Assembly: GCA_026388255.1 (NCBI GenBank)
Contig: JAPLKC010000044.1
Location: 1 to 44,544 of the forward strand
DNA from: Pseudomonadota bacterium
Lineage (GTDB): Bacteria > Desulfobacterota > Syntrophorhabdia > Syntrophorhabdales > Syntrophorhabdaceae
Direction of reading: 5' to 3'
DNA: 44,544 bases
A program made the position numbers and the translations under genes. How positions within the stretch are numbered: position 1 is the stretch's first letter; every line of letters starts with the position of its first letter. Below, piece after piece: positions 1-11,989 of this stretch. A model generated the notes under the pieces. That model saw nothing but the letters and a program-made list of their open reading frames with translations. It was not told the DNA's origin and did not search any database.

Positions 1-1
1 A

Positions 2-700
2 ATTATTGAAGCAGGTAAGGAATTGGGGGACACCATAGCCCTTCAACTCACAGAGAACCTCCAGCGGGAAGACTTAAATCCTATTGACCAGGCAAAAGGG
101 ATTCTTGCATATATTCAGGCAAAACATCCTGAGAAGGGGTAAGATGTGGAGGGGGTGATGAGCGAATTAGTGAAGGTCATGCGTGCACCGGATTATGCCT
201 CAGAAGATTTTTTATTCACATTGAATAAAACTTCTGAAATCTCTGCAAAGTCTTATCCTACCTTGTTTCGCACGATTTAACTTTTAAAACTTTCTCCTGA
301 GATTCAGGCGGCAATTGTCCCTCCGTTGTCGGGATTAAACCGTACAGCAGGAAACCTCCCCGTTTCTCAGGGGTATCTCTTTGACGCAAACCTTGATTGC
401 CCGGATCTTAAGAATATATTCGATGCTATCATAAAGACACCGGTAACAAATGCCACATTGGAAAGAATGCTCACCGCATACAAAAAAGTAAACCCTGACC
501 AGAATAATACAAAATCCTTATCCGTGAAGAAACAGGTTAAAGACCTTGTATCCATGAAGACAACCTTTGAGAAAAGCCTTGCAACGTATATAAGAGAAGA
601 CGTTGAAAATTTCCTTTATGAACTGCAAGTGTTCTGTAATTATGTCCAACAACAGGTGCCCAAGATCCCATATGGTAAGAAAAGATCCCCACAAGTGTAA
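2..700 (+). pseudogene. ParB-like partition protein, 5' cut by window edge, two in-frame stops
   Basis: Frame 2 reads continuously from the window edge as a ParB/RepB/Spo0J-type protein. It contains the ParB-box motif ENLQREDLNPIDQA near the start and the motif LPVSQGYLF further on, as I remember them from chromosomal/plasmid ParB relatives. The frame is interrupted by TAA at 140-142 and TAA at 278-280, yet recognisable protein continues in the same frame after both, to the stop at 698-700. Each stop is one base from a plausible sense codon (TAY or TCA). A stretch of about ten residues just before GNLPVSQ also looks inserted relative to the family. ParB proteins bind parS DNA and use CTP in segregation. 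This copy cannot make a full protein without readthrough, so I call it a decaying gene. No ParA is visible. A start at TTG 326 giving 124 residues is possible but is probably just the residual open frame. Confidence 0.7.
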
Positions 701-928
701 AGGACCGTGAAGCGTGAAGCCCCCGCAAGCGAGGACAGGCGCAGAAGAAACTGACGTGAAGCGTGAAGAGTTAAAAGATAAAGACCATAAAACAGGAAAA
801 ACGAAATATGGCTTTTACGAGATAAACTTCACGAGATATGGGATATGGTTTTTTAGAGATAAAAATCAGGTGATGGATTTAGGTTTAGGTATTGATTGTT
901 AATATTTTATATGGTAATTTTCATCTAA
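701..928. other. Gene-free stretch with short direct repeats
   Basis: This stretch lies between the broken parB-like gene and alaC. It carries a 13-bp direct repeat GTGAAGCGTGAAG at 707-719 and 756-768, and AT-rich runs towards 900. An open frame of 62 codons (714-902) is made of these repeats, has no ribosome binding site and resembles nothing I know, so I do not call it a gene. The upstream promoter of the alaC operon must lie here or further upstream. I see no convincing -35/-10 pair. Confidence 0.5.
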
Positions 929-2113
929 ATGGACGAATTTTATAGAATATCAAGATTACCACCTTACGGGCTCGGCATTGTAAGAGACCTCATGATAGAA
1001 GCCAGAAGAAACAATGAGGATATCATAGACCTCGGCATGGGTAATCCGGATATGACTACTCCAAAGCATATTGTCTCAAAGCTCATTGAGGCTGCAAGAA
1101 ACGGAAAAAACCACAGGTATTCTGTAACAAAAGGTATCTACAAATTGCGGGTGGCAATTGCCAAATGGTACAAGAGGAAATACGATATAGATGTTGACCC
1201 GGAAGACGAGATTGTTGTCACCATGGGTGCCAAAGAAGGCATAGGGCACCTTGTCCTTGCTACGATCAGTCAAGGAGAAGTGGTGTTTGTACCGGATCCG
1301 AGCTATCCCATTCATACATACTCTGTAATTATTGCGGGCGGTGATTTAAGGACTATCCCGATCCTCCCGAAGGAAGAATTCTTTGACAGACTTAGTATGG
1401 CAGTAAAGACAACCTGGCCTCAGCCGAAGATGTTGATTATCAGTTTTCCCAATAACCCGACTACCGAAATTGTTGAAATTGATTTCTTTGAAAAGATAGT
1501 TGCCTTTGCAAAAGAATATAACCTTATGATAGTCCATGATCTGGCTTATGCAGACATAGTATTTGACGGCTATCAAGCACCGAGTTTTTTACAGATTGAA
1601 GGAGCAAAGGATGTGGGGGTAGAATTTTTCTCTCTTTCAAAAAGTTACAACATGCCGGGATGGAGGGTTGGGTTCGCCGTTGGAAACAGAAGGATGATCT
1701 CTGCCCTCGGCAGGATCAAGAGTTATTTTGACTATGGTATGTTCCAGCCAATTCAGATTGCTTCAATCATAGCCTTGAACGAAGGTGATGAAGATGTACT
1801 GGAAATTGTTGAAAAATACCGGAAAAGGAGAAATGTTCTCTGCGATGGGCTGACCCGTTACGGATGGAAAGTGGACAGGCCAAAGGCAACAATGTTTGTC
1901 TGGGCAAAAATTCCCGATGAGTTTGTATCAATGGGTTCTCTGGAATTTTCAAAACTTCTGCTGAAGGAAGCCAAAGTAGCTGTTTCCCCGGGCATTGGAT
2001 TCGGAGAATACGGAGAAGGTTATGTACGGTTTGCCCTTGTAGAAAACGAGCATAGAACCAGACAGGCAGTAAAAGGCATCAAAAATCTGTTGTATACCTC
2101 AAGCAAGAAATGA
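929..2113 (+). CDS. alaC: Alanine transaminase, AlaC family (PLP-dependent aminotransferase)
   Basis: This is a 394-residue fold-type I aminotransferase that closely follows the glutamate-pyruvate aminotransferase AlaC as I remember it. The N-terminus has RLPPY, then [18 protein letters not shown], the substrate loop DPSYPIH and the NNPT motif. The PLP-binding [11 protein letters not shown] motif places the Schiff-base lysine at about residue 238. AlaC converts pyruvate plus glutamate to alanine plus 2-oxoglutarate in the cytoplasm. Relatives in the same subfamily include LL-diaminopimelate aminotransferases, so a wider substrate range is possible. The stop overlaps the start of hom by 4 nt (ATGA), implying coupled translation and an amino-acid biosynthesis operon. 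No clear Shine-Dalgarno precedes the ATG. It was chosen because the family N-terminus begins a few residues before RLPPY. Confidence 0.88.
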   Translation: MDEFYRISRLPPYGLGIVRDLMIEARRNNEDIIDLGMGNPDMTTPKHIVSKLIEAARNGKNHRYSVTKGIYKLRVAIAKWYKRKYDIDVDPEDEIVVTMGAKEGIGHLVLATISQGEVVFVPDPSYPIHTYSVIIAGGDLRTIPILPKEEFFDRLSMAVKTTWPQPKMLIISFPNNPTTEIVEIDFFEKIVAFAKEYNLMIVHDLAYADIVFDGYQAPSFLQIEGAKDVGVEFFSLSKSYNMPGWRVGFAVGNRRMISALGRIKSYFDYGMFQPIQIASIIALNEGDEDVLEIVEKYRKRRNVLCDGLTRYGWKVDRPKATMFVWAKIPDEFVSMGSLEFSKLLLKEAKVAVSPGIGFGEYGEGYVRFALVENEHRTRQAVKGIKNLLYTSSKK

Positions 2114-3402
2114 TAGGCATCGGCATCATAGGTCTCGGAACTGTCGGCGTCGGTACATACAAAATCCTCACAGAACACAATTCCCTGTTAAAAGAACGGA
2201 CAGGGTTGGATATAAAGATTGTCAGGATCGCAGATATTGATCTCAAAAGGAATAGGGGCATAAAGATAGATAGAGGCATCCTTACAAAAGATGCCTACGA
2301 GGTTATAGAAGACAAAAATGTGGATATTGTTGTTGAGCTTATGGGGGGGATAACCCCTGCTTATGAATACATTACCTCTGCCATAAAACATAAAAAACGA
2401 ATTGTAACTGCCAATAAAGCGCTTCTTGCCGAAAGAGGGGATGAGATATTCGATCTTGCCGAAAGAGAGGGTTGCGAGATAGGCTTAGAAGCAAGCGTCT
2501 GCGGCGGCATCCCGGTGATAAGGGCAATACGGGACGGTCTTGTAGGGAACAGAATTTCTTACATCCTCGGTATCCTAAACGGCACGAGCAACTACATCCT
2601 CACAGAGATGACCGAAAAAGGGGTGAGCTTTGCCGACGCGCTGAAGGATGCCCAGAAACTGGGTTTTGCCGAACAGGATCCTACCCTTGACATTGAAGGT
2701 ATAGATGCAGCCCATAAATTATCCATCCTGGTGCGCTTGGCTTTTAACTGTCCTATTAAGATGAGTGATATGGTAATGAGTGGAATATCAAAGATTAAGC
2801 CGATAGACATAGGTTTTGCAAAAGAATTCGGATACAAGATTAAGCTCCTTGCACTGGCAAAAGAGGAAAATGGTCTCATAGACGCCCGTGTTGAGCCGGC
2901 CATGATCCCCATAGGCCATTTAATGAGTAATGTAAACGGGGTTTACAATGCTGTATATGTTGTAGGCGATAGAATAGGCCCAAATCTCTACTATGGAAAA
3001 GGGGCCGGCAGTGATCCTACAGGGAGTTCTGTTGTAAGTGATATTGTAGACATGGCGTCGAGGATTAAAGAAAACAGATCAAAGACAAGGGTTCCAAAAC
3101 AGATCAAAAAAGAGATGAAAATAAGAAAAGGTGAAGATATATCTGTTCCTTATTATATGAGAGTTACTGCACAGGACAGCCCGGGTGTGCTTTCTAAAAT
3201 TTCCGGAATATTATCGGAATATAATATAAGCATCTCTGCTGTTATACAGAAGGGAAGAGAGGAGAAAGGCTATGTCCCTATCGTGATGCTTACCCACGAA
3301 GCAGTAGAAAAAAACCTGAAAGCAGCAAAGGTGAAGATAGATAAACTGCCTTTTATAAAGGGAGAAAGCGTACACATCAGGATCGAGGAAGGACCGGCGT
3401 AA
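2110..3402 (+). CDS. hom: Homoserine dehydrogenase with C-terminal ACT domain
   Basis: The 430-residue protein is a stand-alone homoserine dehydrogenase. It reduces aspartate semialdehyde to homoserine, the branch point to threonine and methionine. The Rossmann motif GLGTVG is at residues 8-13, ANKALL at about 101-106 with Lys103, and the catalytic segment [11 protein letters not shown] around Lys203. The ACT domain (about 349-425) contains [13 protein letters not shown] and would bind an amino-acid effector, in this family usually threonine for feedback control. It overlaps alaC by 4 nt and is followed after 74 nt by the ApgM-like gene. No threonine synthase (thrC) or ThrB-type homoserine kinase is in the window, which bears on the role of the next gene. 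Confidence 0.93.
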   Translation: MIGIGIIGLGTVGVGTYKILTEHNSLLKERTGLDIKIVRIADIDLKRNRGIKIDRGILTKDAYEVIEDKNVDIVVELMGGITPAYEYITSAIKHKKRIVTANKALLAERGDEIFDLAEREGCEIGLEASVCGGIPVIRAIRDGLVGNRISYILGILNGTSNYILTEMTEKGVSFADALKDAQKLGFAEQDPTLDIEGIDAAHKLSILVRLAFNCPIKMSDMVMSGISKIKPIDIGFAKEFGYKIKLLALAKEENGLIDARVEPAMIPIGHLMSNVNGVYNAVYVVGDRIGPNLYYGKGAGSDPTGSSVVSDIVDMASRIKENRSKTRVPKQIKKEMKIRKGEDISVPYYMRVTAQDSPGVLSKISGILSEYNISISAVIQKGREEKGYVPIVMLTHEAVEKNLKAAKVKIDKLPFIKGESVHIRIEEGPA

Positions 3403-3412
3403 GAGCAAAAAA

Positions 3413-3436
3413 CTATAGGTCTTATAAGTCCTATAG
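3413..3436. repeat. 24-bp near-perfect palindrome built on CTATAGG/CCTATAG
   Basis: The sequence between hom and the ApgM-like gene has arms CTATAGG (3413-3419) and CCTATAG (3430-3436) around a CTTATAAG centre. It is palindromic over 24 bp except for one mismatched symmetric pair. A further partial copy (GGCCTATA) follows directly. It could be a dispersed intergenic repeat or a transcript hairpin. It lacks a T-tract, so it is not a terminator. Confidence 0.6.
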
Positions 3437-3476
3437 GGCCTATAATGATCTTAAAGGTAAAACAAAGACAGGTAAG

Positions 3477-6297
<2,821 letters not shown>

Positions 6298-6313
<16 letters not shown>

Positions 6314-7110
6314 GTATAGGACATATAAGTATAGGACAAAAACCTTTTGTATTTATCGGGGGCCCCTGTGTTATTGAGGGGAGAGACATCACCCTAACAA
6401 TAGCTGAAAGACTCCTGAAAATAACCGGGGCATTGCATGTGCCTTTTATTTTTAAATCCTCATACGACAAGGCAAACAGAACATCGGTAGGAAGCTTTCG
6501 TGGTTTGGGTATAGAAAAAGGATTGGAGATACTCAATGAAGTCAAAGAAACGCTCGGCATACCAATATTAACAGATGTCCACAACGTTGAAGAAGCAGTC
6601 ATGGCAGCCCGCGTTGTTGATGTTCTCCAGGTCCCGGCGCTTCTTTCGAGACAGACAGATCTGCTTATTGCATGCGCAAAGACGGGGAGGGCTGTAAATA
6701 TTAAGAAAGGTCAATTCCTGTCTCCCTACGATATACAATATGCCATAGGTAAAGTGGAATCTACCGGAAACCAACAGATATTGATTACCGAGAGAGGAAC
6801 AAGCTTCGGATATAACACACTGATAAATGACTTCAGATCTATACCAATCATGAAGGAATTCGGATATCCTGTCATATTCGATGCAACCCATAGCGTTCAG
6901 AAACCGGGGGCAGCATCGGGCCGTTCGGGCGGGGAAAGAGAATTTATTTTCCCGCTGGCAAGAGCAGCCATTGCTGTCGGGGCTGACGGCATATTTATGG
7001 AAGCCCACATTGACCCGTCAAAGGCACTGTGTGATGGTGAAAATTCTATTGCCCTGGATGATCTGCCTGCTATACTGAAAACGTTGAAAAGCATAGAGGA
7101 AGCTTTATGA
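6298..7110 (+). CDS. kdsA: 3-deoxy-8-phosphooctulonate (KDO8P) synthase
   Basis: The 270-residue class I aldolase condenses arabinose 5-phosphate with phosphoenolpyruvate to give Kdo-8-phosphate for the LPS inner core. Family motifs are GGPCVIEG near residue 22, [22 protein letters not shown] and the C-terminal [16 protein letters not shown]. The start overlaps the end of the pyrG frame by 16 nt. The first 20 codons contain an in-frame 15-bp duplication ([10 protein letters not shown]) not expected in the family, so the true N-terminus could lie slightly downstream, but no other start is near. kdsA followed by kdsD is a usual LPS precursor arrangement. Confidence 0.93.
6311..6338 (+). repeat. 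13-bp direct repeat, period 15, inside the 5' end of kdsA
   Basis: TAAGTATAGGACA occurs at 6311-6323 and again at 6326-6338. The 15-nt period keeps the reading frame and adds five residues to KdsA. The repeat resembles the TATAGG-type intergenic repeat at 3413-3436, so it may be a fragment of the same repeat family that has entered a coding start. Confidence 0.7.
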
Positions 7111-7208
7111 TAATTTTGGATTGTCCCTCCTGTGTCAGGATTGAATCTTATGGATTGCGGATTTACCCTTCTTTTACTTCGATTACTCTGAGGCCCAATA
7201 ATGCCTGA
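7107..7208 (+). CDS. Possible 33-codon ORF bridging kdsA and kdsD
   Basis: An ATG overlapping the kdsA stop opens a 33-codon frame. It begins [10 protein letters not shown] and ends in a TGA that overlaps the first codons of kdsD. The tight bracketing would suit a coupled small gene, and the start faintly recalls the ILDVDG beginning of KdsC phosphatases, a gene expected in this operon but absent. There is no independent ribosome binding site and no recognised domain. It may be a decayed remnant or chance. Confidence 0.2.
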   Translation: MIILDCPSCVRIESYGLRIYPSFTSITLRPNNA

Positions 7209-8178
7209 GCACTCACGCATTGTCAAGATCGGAAAAGAAGTATTAGAAAAAGAAGCCAAAGCAATTCTTCAAGTGATGGAAGGACTTGATAATACCTTTG
7301 AACAGGCAGTTAATATCATATTTAAATGTACAGGAAGGGTTGTGCTCACGGGTATCGGAAAATCCGGTCTTGTTTGTAAAAAAATTGCCTCTACATTGTC
7401 AAGTGTAGGCACGCCTGCTCTATTCCTGCACCCTGCAGACTCGCTCCACGGAGACCTCGGCATGTTGCAAAACGGTGACGTACTGATCGTTGTCAGCAAC
7501 AGTGGTGAAACGGATGAAGTTATAGGCATACTCCCCTGGATAAAAAGGATGGGTATAACTACACTTGTTATTACCGGTAATGCAGGCTCATCAATAGCGC
7601 AATTCGGCGATGTTGTTCTTAATGTTAATGTTGACGAGGCATGTCCCTTCAATGTAGTGCCTACGTCAAGTACCACTGCAACACTCGCGCTGGGCGATGC
7701 AATTGCTGTAGCCCTGATAGAAATGCGGGGTTTTAAAATTGAAGATTTTGCCTTCCTGCATCCTGGAGGTACGTTGGGAAGAAAGCTTTTACTCAAGGTG
7801 GAAGACCTGATGCATACCGGAGATGCTCTACCTAAAGTATATCAGGATACTCCCATGAAACATGCAATCCTTGAGATCACCTCAAAAAGGCTTGGAGTTG
7901 TGGGAGTATACAACAACACAGAAGAGCTTATGGGTATAATAACTGATGGTGACCTGAGAAGGGCGATTGAAAAACATGAGAACATTCTGGAAAAAAAGGC
8001 CTTTGATGTGATGACAGGCAACCCGAAAACAATACAAAAGGATTCCCTTGCTGTTTATGCATTGAAAAAGATGGAGGAACTTTCTATAACATCACTTTTC
8101 GTTCTGGAGAGAGAGGGTAAAGCAAATCCTGTTGGGATAATCCATATTCACGATCTTTTAAAGGCAAAAATAGTGTGA
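7201..8178 (+). CDS. kdsD: Arabinose-5-phosphate isomerase (KdsD/KpsF family)
   Basis: The 325-residue protein converts ribulose 5-phosphate to arabinose 5-phosphate, the substrate of KdsA. The N-terminal SIS sugar-isomerase domain shows GIGKSGLVCKKIA and the phosphate-binding SNSGETDE. The link motif LHPGGTLGRKL is followed by two CBS domains (about residues 200-325, starting at VEDLMHTGDALP). GAGG lies about 7 nt before the ATG as the ribosome binding site. The gene normally downstream, kdsC (Kdo-8-phosphate phosphatase), is missing, so the dephosphorylation step must be encoded elsewhere. Confidence 0.93.
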   Translation: MPEHSRIVKIGKEVLEKEAKAILQVMEGLDNTFEQAVNIIFKCTGRVVLTGIGKSGLVCKKIASTLSSVGTPALFLHPADSLHGDLGMLQNGDVLIVVSNSGETDEVIGILPWIKRMGITTLVITGNAGSSIAQFGDVVLNVNVDEACPFNVVPTSSTTATLALGDAIAVALIEMRGFKIEDFAFLHPGGTLGRKLLLKVEDLMHTGDALPKVYQDTPMKHAILEITSKRLGVVGVYNNTEELMGIITDGDLRRAIEKHENILEKKAFDVMTGNPKTIQKDSLAVYALKKMEELSITSLFVLEREGKANPVGIIHIHDLLKAKIV

Positions 8179-8279
8179 TTATTAAGTCGAAAGATGAGAA
8201 GGCAGGAACAAAGGATGGTTAGGTTCTCTTAATCCTTCAATCCTTAAACCTCTAAATTTCAAGGTAGTTATGGTGATAG

Positions 8280-9191
8280 ATGAAACACAGAAAGGTCATT
8301 ATTTATATAGCTTCAGGGTTTATAATTGCAAGTCTCCTCTTAGCGCTCTATTTCTTCGTTAAAAAACCTTTAAGAATATCTATCCCCGTATTAGATGAAG
8401 AAAAAAAGGTTATAGTTTTCAAGGATGTAAAGTATTCCGGAGAGAAAAAGGGGACTATAGACTGGGAGATAATCGCAAAAATTGCGCGAAAATATATTGA
8501 CAAACCTCTTATAGAAATGGAAGACCTTGAGGGCAAGTACATGCCGAAGGCGGGCGTCGTTGTTTCTTTCAAAGGCACAAAAGGTACGATGAACACGGAA
8601 GAAGAAAAAGGCACCGTTGAGAATGTGGACTTTATATATAAAAACAGTTACAGGCTTAAAAGCAGGTACATGGATTTTGATTTCAGGAAAGGTCTTACGT
8701 ATACGAATGCACCCGTGGATGTTCAAGGTACTAAACTGACCCTCAGGGGTGTGGGATTAACCGCCAATACAGAAGAAGAAACCGTAAGAATAGAAAGAGA
8801 TGTTACGGGATACATAGAAACCGATAAAGGCAAATACAGGTTTGAGTCTGACAGACTTACATACACCATGAAAGACAATGCATATATCCTGGAGGGCAAA
8901 GTCATCATGAAGGGTCAGGATATAAACCTGCTGTGCGATAAGCTCTATCTTCTCAGTAAAGACAATGAATTGGAAAGAATAGATGCAAAAGGGAAGGTGC
9001 GGTTGATTTCCAAAGGGACTATTGCGCAAAGTGAGAAGGCGGTATATCATTTCAAAGAAGACAGAGTTGTGTTGACTGAGAGACCAAAAATATTCAAGGA
9101 CAACGTAGAGATGGAAGGGGAGTCCATTGTATATAACCTTTCCAGCAGAAAGTTTTCTATAAATAAGCCAAAGATGAGAATGGAGAAATAA
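8280..9191 (+). CDS. LptC-LptA fusion, periplasmic LPS transport protein
   Basis: The 303-residue protein has one N-terminal membrane segment (about residues 6-27). An LptC-type region follows to about 165, marked by the paired phrase GTVENVDFIYKNSYRLKS and a DF/FR stretch. After about 175 comes an LptA/OstA-type beta-jellyroll (YILEGKVIMKGQDI, LLCDKLYLLSKDNELERIDA, SEKAVYHFKEDRVVL). LptC anchors the bridge to the LptBFG transporter and LptA forms the periplasmic bridge to LptD. Here both appear in one chain, and no separate lptA is present before lptB. The stop overlaps the lptB start by one base. The 100-nt gap upstream holds no gene. Confidence 0.82.
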   Translation: MKHRKVIIYIASGFIIASLLLALYFFVKKPLRISIPVLDEEKKVIVFKDVKYSGEKKGTIDWEIIAKIARKYIDKPLIEMEDLEGKYMPKAGVVVSFKGTKGTMNTEEEKGTVENVDFIYKNSYRLKSRYMDFDFRKGLTYTNAPVDVQGTKLTLRGVGLTANTEEETVRIERDVTGYIETDKGKYRFESDRLTYTMKDNAYILEGKVIMKGQDINLLCDKLYLLSKDNELERIDAKGKVRLISKGTIAQSEKAVYHFKEDRVVLTERPKIFKDNVEMEGESIVYNLSSRKFSINKPKMRMEK

Positions 9192-9934
9192 TGCCTGAAA
9201 TATTAAAACTTTTCACTGAGAATCTCACGAAGTCTTATAATTCACGGAGGGTAGTTGACGAAATCTCCATATATATAAAAACAGGCGAGATAGTCGGGCT
9301 GTTCGGCCCGAATGGTGCGGGAAAAACCACTACATTCTACATGATTATAGGGTTTACGAAACCGGACAGCGGCAAGATACTCCTTAACGCTGAAGACATT
9401 ACTACACTGCCCATGTTTATGAGAGCAAGAAGAGGAATTACCTACCTGCCCCAGGAACCGTCTGTCTTCAAGAAAATGAGCGTTGAGGATAATCTTTTAT
9501 CCATTCTTGAATTTAACGATATGGCCAGGGAATCAATGGGACATAAAGTAATGGAACTGCTCGAGACATTCAAGCTTGATCATTTATCCAAAAACAACGC
9601 CGACTCGCTTTCAGGAGGTGAAAGGAGGAGGCTCGAGATTGCAAGAGCTCTCATGATTTCCCCCAGGTTTATGTTGCTTGATGAGCCTTTTTCCGGCATA
9701 GATCCCATATCTGTTTCCGATTTAAAAAAGATCATAAACGGTTTAAAAAAGAAAGATATAGGCATACTTCTATCCGACCATAATGTAAGAGACTCGCTCC
9801 CTATTTGTGACAGGGCCTATGTTGTGAATAACGGCAAGGTGCTTCTTGAAGGTACCCCTGAAAGCGTGGCAAGAGATAAAATAGTAAGAGAGGTATATTT
9901 AGGCGAGGAGTTCAAAATTGATGTTGGAGCTTAA
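9191..9934 (+). CDS. lptB: LPS export ABC transporter ATPase LptB
   Basis: This 247-residue ABC ATPase energises extraction of LPS from the inner membrane. Walker A GPNGAGKTT is at residues 39-47, followed by a Q-loop region (PQEPSVFKKMSVEDNL), the signature LSGGERRRLEIARAL, Walker B LLDEPFSGIDP and the switch histidine in LSDHNVRD, all typical of LptB. It sits between the LptC-LptA fusion and rpoN, the usual order in proteobacteria. Its permease partners LptF and LptG are not in the window. It overlaps the start of rpoN by 14 nt. Confidence 0.96.
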   Translation: MPEILKLFTENLTKSYNSRRVVDEISIYIKTGEIVGLFGPNGAGKTTTFYMIIGFTKPDSGKILLNAEDITTLPMFMRARRGITYLPQEPSVFKKMSVEDNLLSILEFNDMARESMGHKVMELLETFKLDHLSKNNADSLSGGERRRLEIARALMISPRFMLLDEPFSGIDPISVSDLKKIINGLKKKDIGILLSDHNVRDSLPICDRAYVVNNGKVLLEGTPESVARDKIVREVYLGEEFKIDVGA

Positions 9935-11276
9935 ACAGACCCAGAGACTTCTCCCCGTATTGACCCAGCAGCTTCAGCAGGCAATAAAACTCTTGCAGAT
10001 GTCACAACTTGAATTGGTTGAGGCGATTGAACAGGAACTCGAAGAAAATCCCATTTTAGAAGCAACCGAGCAAGAGCCTGCAGAAGAACAGGTACAGGAG
10101 GAGGAAAACACAGAAGAACTTTTTGAAAGATATACACCTTCAGAGGAGTTTGTCGGCAGGCAGGATAAAGAGTACCCTGACTATGAAAATATTGTAAAAA
10201 AGACATATAACCTAAGAGACTATCTGCGGTGGCAGATTGGGCTTTCAATATTTGATTCGAATGAACGCATCGCGTCAGAATGGATTATCGAAAATATTGA
10301 TGATAATGGATATTTAGCCGACCAGATTTCAGAGATATCAAAAGCATCCGGTTACACAACGGAGTTGCTTGAAGGTGTTCTTAAAAAAATTCAAAAGCTT
10401 GACCCGGCAGGGGTTGGCGCGAGAGACCTCAGGGAATCTGTGTTTCTCCAGTATGAGGCAAAGGGGGAAAAGGATCCTGTATTCGAAGATATAATGAAAT
10501 TATACTTTGATTTGTACCCGAAAGTAAATATTAATGAAATTGCAAAAAAAACCGGGTATGCTCCGGAAAAAATCCAGGATGTTTTCAACAAAATAAAGGA
10601 GTTTGACCCGAAGCCGGGAAGAAATTTCGCTGATGATTTTACATCTTATATTGTACCTGATGTTTATGTCGTAAAGGGAGAAGATGGTTTTGAAGTATAT
10701 TTAAGCGATGACAGCATCCCCGAGCTTAAACTAAACGGTTACTATATAGACCTCTATACAGCCGGCAATGTCAACGGTGAAACAAAAAGATATATAAAGA
10801 AAAAACTCAAACAGGCGGAATGGATTATAAAAAGTTTGAAGCAGCGACAAAAAACCATCTTCAACGTTTCAAAAAGCATCGTGAAATTTCAGGAAGCGTT
10901 CTTTGAGAGGGGCGTACGATTTTTAAAACCCATGATATTGAAAGATATTGCACAGGACATAGGTGTCCATGAATCCACGGTAAGCCGGATAACAACAAGC
11001 AAATATATGAGTACCCAGTTCGGAGTTTTTGAATTAAAGTTCTTCTTTCCCACAGGCATATATCAGGAGGAAGGGGATCAGCTTTCTACAAATATCATAA
11101 AGGATTTAATTTTAGAATATATTGAAAAAGAGGATAAGAAAAACCCCTTAACTGATGACGAACTGGTTTCTTTGCTGAAAACGAAACGAGACATAAAAAT
11201 CGCAAGAAGAACAATAGCAAAATATAGAGAAATACTCAACATAAGCTCTTCACGGCAAAGAAGAGTGCAGGAGTAA
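9921..11276 (+). CDS. rpoN: RNA polymerase sigma-54 factor
   Basis: The 451-residue protein has the glutamine-rich activator-contact region I (TQRLLPVLTQQLQQAIKLLQ), an acidic region II, the core-binding domain with DPAGVGARDLRE, the DNA-binding helix-turn-helix HESTVSRITTSKY and the C-terminal RpoN box ARRTIAKYRE. Sigma-54 directs transcription from -24/-12 promoters that need an AAA+ activator. I prefer ATG 9921 over TTG 9918 because the family begins with Met-x-Leu-Glu-Leu/Lys. GAGGAG lies upstream inside the lptB end. The gene closes the long upstream unit. A hairpin with a T-run follows. Confidence 0.95.
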   Translation: MLELKQTQRLLPVLTQQLQQAIKLLQMSQLELVEAIEQELEENPILEATEQEPAEEQVQEEENTEELFERYTPSEEFVGRQDKEYPDYENIVKKTYNLRDYLRWQIGLSIFDSNERIASEWIIENIDDNGYLADQISEISKASGYTTELLEGVLKKIQKLDPAGVGARDLRESVFLQYEAKGEKDPVFEDIMKLYFDLYPKVNINEIAKKTGYAPEKIQDVFNKIKEFDPKPGRNFADDFTSYIVPDVYVVKGEDGFEVYLSDDSIPELKLNGYYIDLYTAGNVNGETKRYIKKKLKQAEWIIKSLKQRQKTIFNVSKSIVKFQEAFFERGVRFLKPMILKDIAQDIGVHESTVSRITTSKYMSTQFGVFELKFFFPTGIYQEEGDQLSTNIIKDLILEYIEKEDKKNPLTDDELVSLLKTKRDIKIARRTIAKYREILNISSSRQRRVQE

Positions 11277-11282
11277 ATTGGA

Positions 11283-11311
11283 TTGACATGATATACTATA
11301 TCTGGTAACTT
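11283..11311 (+). promoter_or_regulatory. Putative sigma-70-type promoter for hpf-pts operon
   Basis: TTGACA at 11283-11288 is a perfect -35 box. A 17-nt spacer leads to TAACTT (11306-11311), a weak -10 (3 of 6). Transcription from it would start about at 11318, exactly where a hairpin with a T-run begins, so it would give an attenuated leader for hpf. The weak -10 makes the call tentative. Confidence 0.4.
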
Positions 11312-11317
11312 TGTTGC

Positions 11318-11349
11318 ATAAGGTTGGATATGTGCCAACCTTATTTTTA
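11318..11349 (+). terminator. Hairpin with T-run after rpoN
   Basis: ATAAGGTTGG (11318-11327) and CCAACCTTAT (11335-11344) form a perfect 10-bp stem with a 7-nt loop, followed by TTTT. It suits rho-independent termination after rpoN, or attenuation of the promoter just upstream. A longer-range complement, CTTTGTTGC (11309-11317) with GCAACAAAG (11380-11388), could enclose it. Confidence 0.7.
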
Positions 11350-11464
11350 AAAAGAACGGCTATAGACAATCAGCGTTTGGCAACAAAGCCATTCAACAGT
11401 TTTTTTTGAGCTTTTTTGCTGGTGACTGTATGGTTGAAAGCTGAATTTGATCATTGGAGGCAAC

Positions 11465-11989
11465 ATGGACATAACAATAAGCTTCAGACATCTCGAGCCG
11501 GATGATAATCTAAAAAAATATGCTGAAGAAAAGCTTGCAAGATTACAGAAATTTGTGGAAGTGCCCCTTGATGTTCATGCAGTGCTTTCGCTTGAAAGAA
11601 AATACAGATACAGAATAGATGTCATGTTTACCTTGAATGGTGTTGTTATAAATGCACATGAAGTTATGGATGATATGCATGCGGCTGTCGACAAAATACT
11701 TGATAAACTCGAAAGAAGACTGACAAGGTATAGGGATAAGCTGAAAAAATACCGGGAAAATAAACCAAAACGTGCTATCTCTACTACAATAGAAGCAGAG
11801 TCGAAAATTATAATGACAAAGGCTATCAATGCAAAACCGATGGACCCTGAAGAAGCCATTATGCAGCTCGAAGCATCCGGAGATAATTTCATCATATTCA
11901 GCAACGCGGAAATGGGTAATATCTGCGTAGTCTACAAGAGAAAAGACGGCAATTTCGGGCTCATCGAAACGACTGGAAAGCCTGTATGA
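11465..11989 (+). CDS. hpf: Ribosome hibernation promoting factor, long form
   Basis: This is a 174-residue long-form HPF. The N-terminal S30AE domain (ITISFRHLEPDDNLKKYAEEKL, then LERKYRYRIDVMF and MYAA-like DDMHAAVDKILDKLERRL) binds the decoding centre. The C-terminal domain (about 120-170: KPMDPEEAIMQLEASGDNF, VYKRKDGNFGLIE) mediates 100S ribosome dimers. Start ATG 11465 is chosen because GGAGG lies 4 nt upstream. The in-frame TTG at 11447 adds six residues not seen in the family. hpf between rpoN and ptsN is the classical order. The stop overlaps ptsN (ATGA). Confidence 0.94.
   Translation: MDITISFRHLEPDDNLKKYAEEKLARLQKFVEVPLDVHAVLSLERKYRYRIDVMFTLNGVVINAHEVMDDMHAAVDKILDKLERRLTRYRDKLKKYRENKPKRAISTTIEAESKIIMTKAINAKPMDPEEAIMQLEASGDNFIIFSNAEMGNICVVYKRKDGNFGLIETTGKPV

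Noticed and set aside
714-902. 62-codon gene before alaC
   Set aside because: It is composed of the 13-bp repeats, has no ribosome binding site and no recognisable family.
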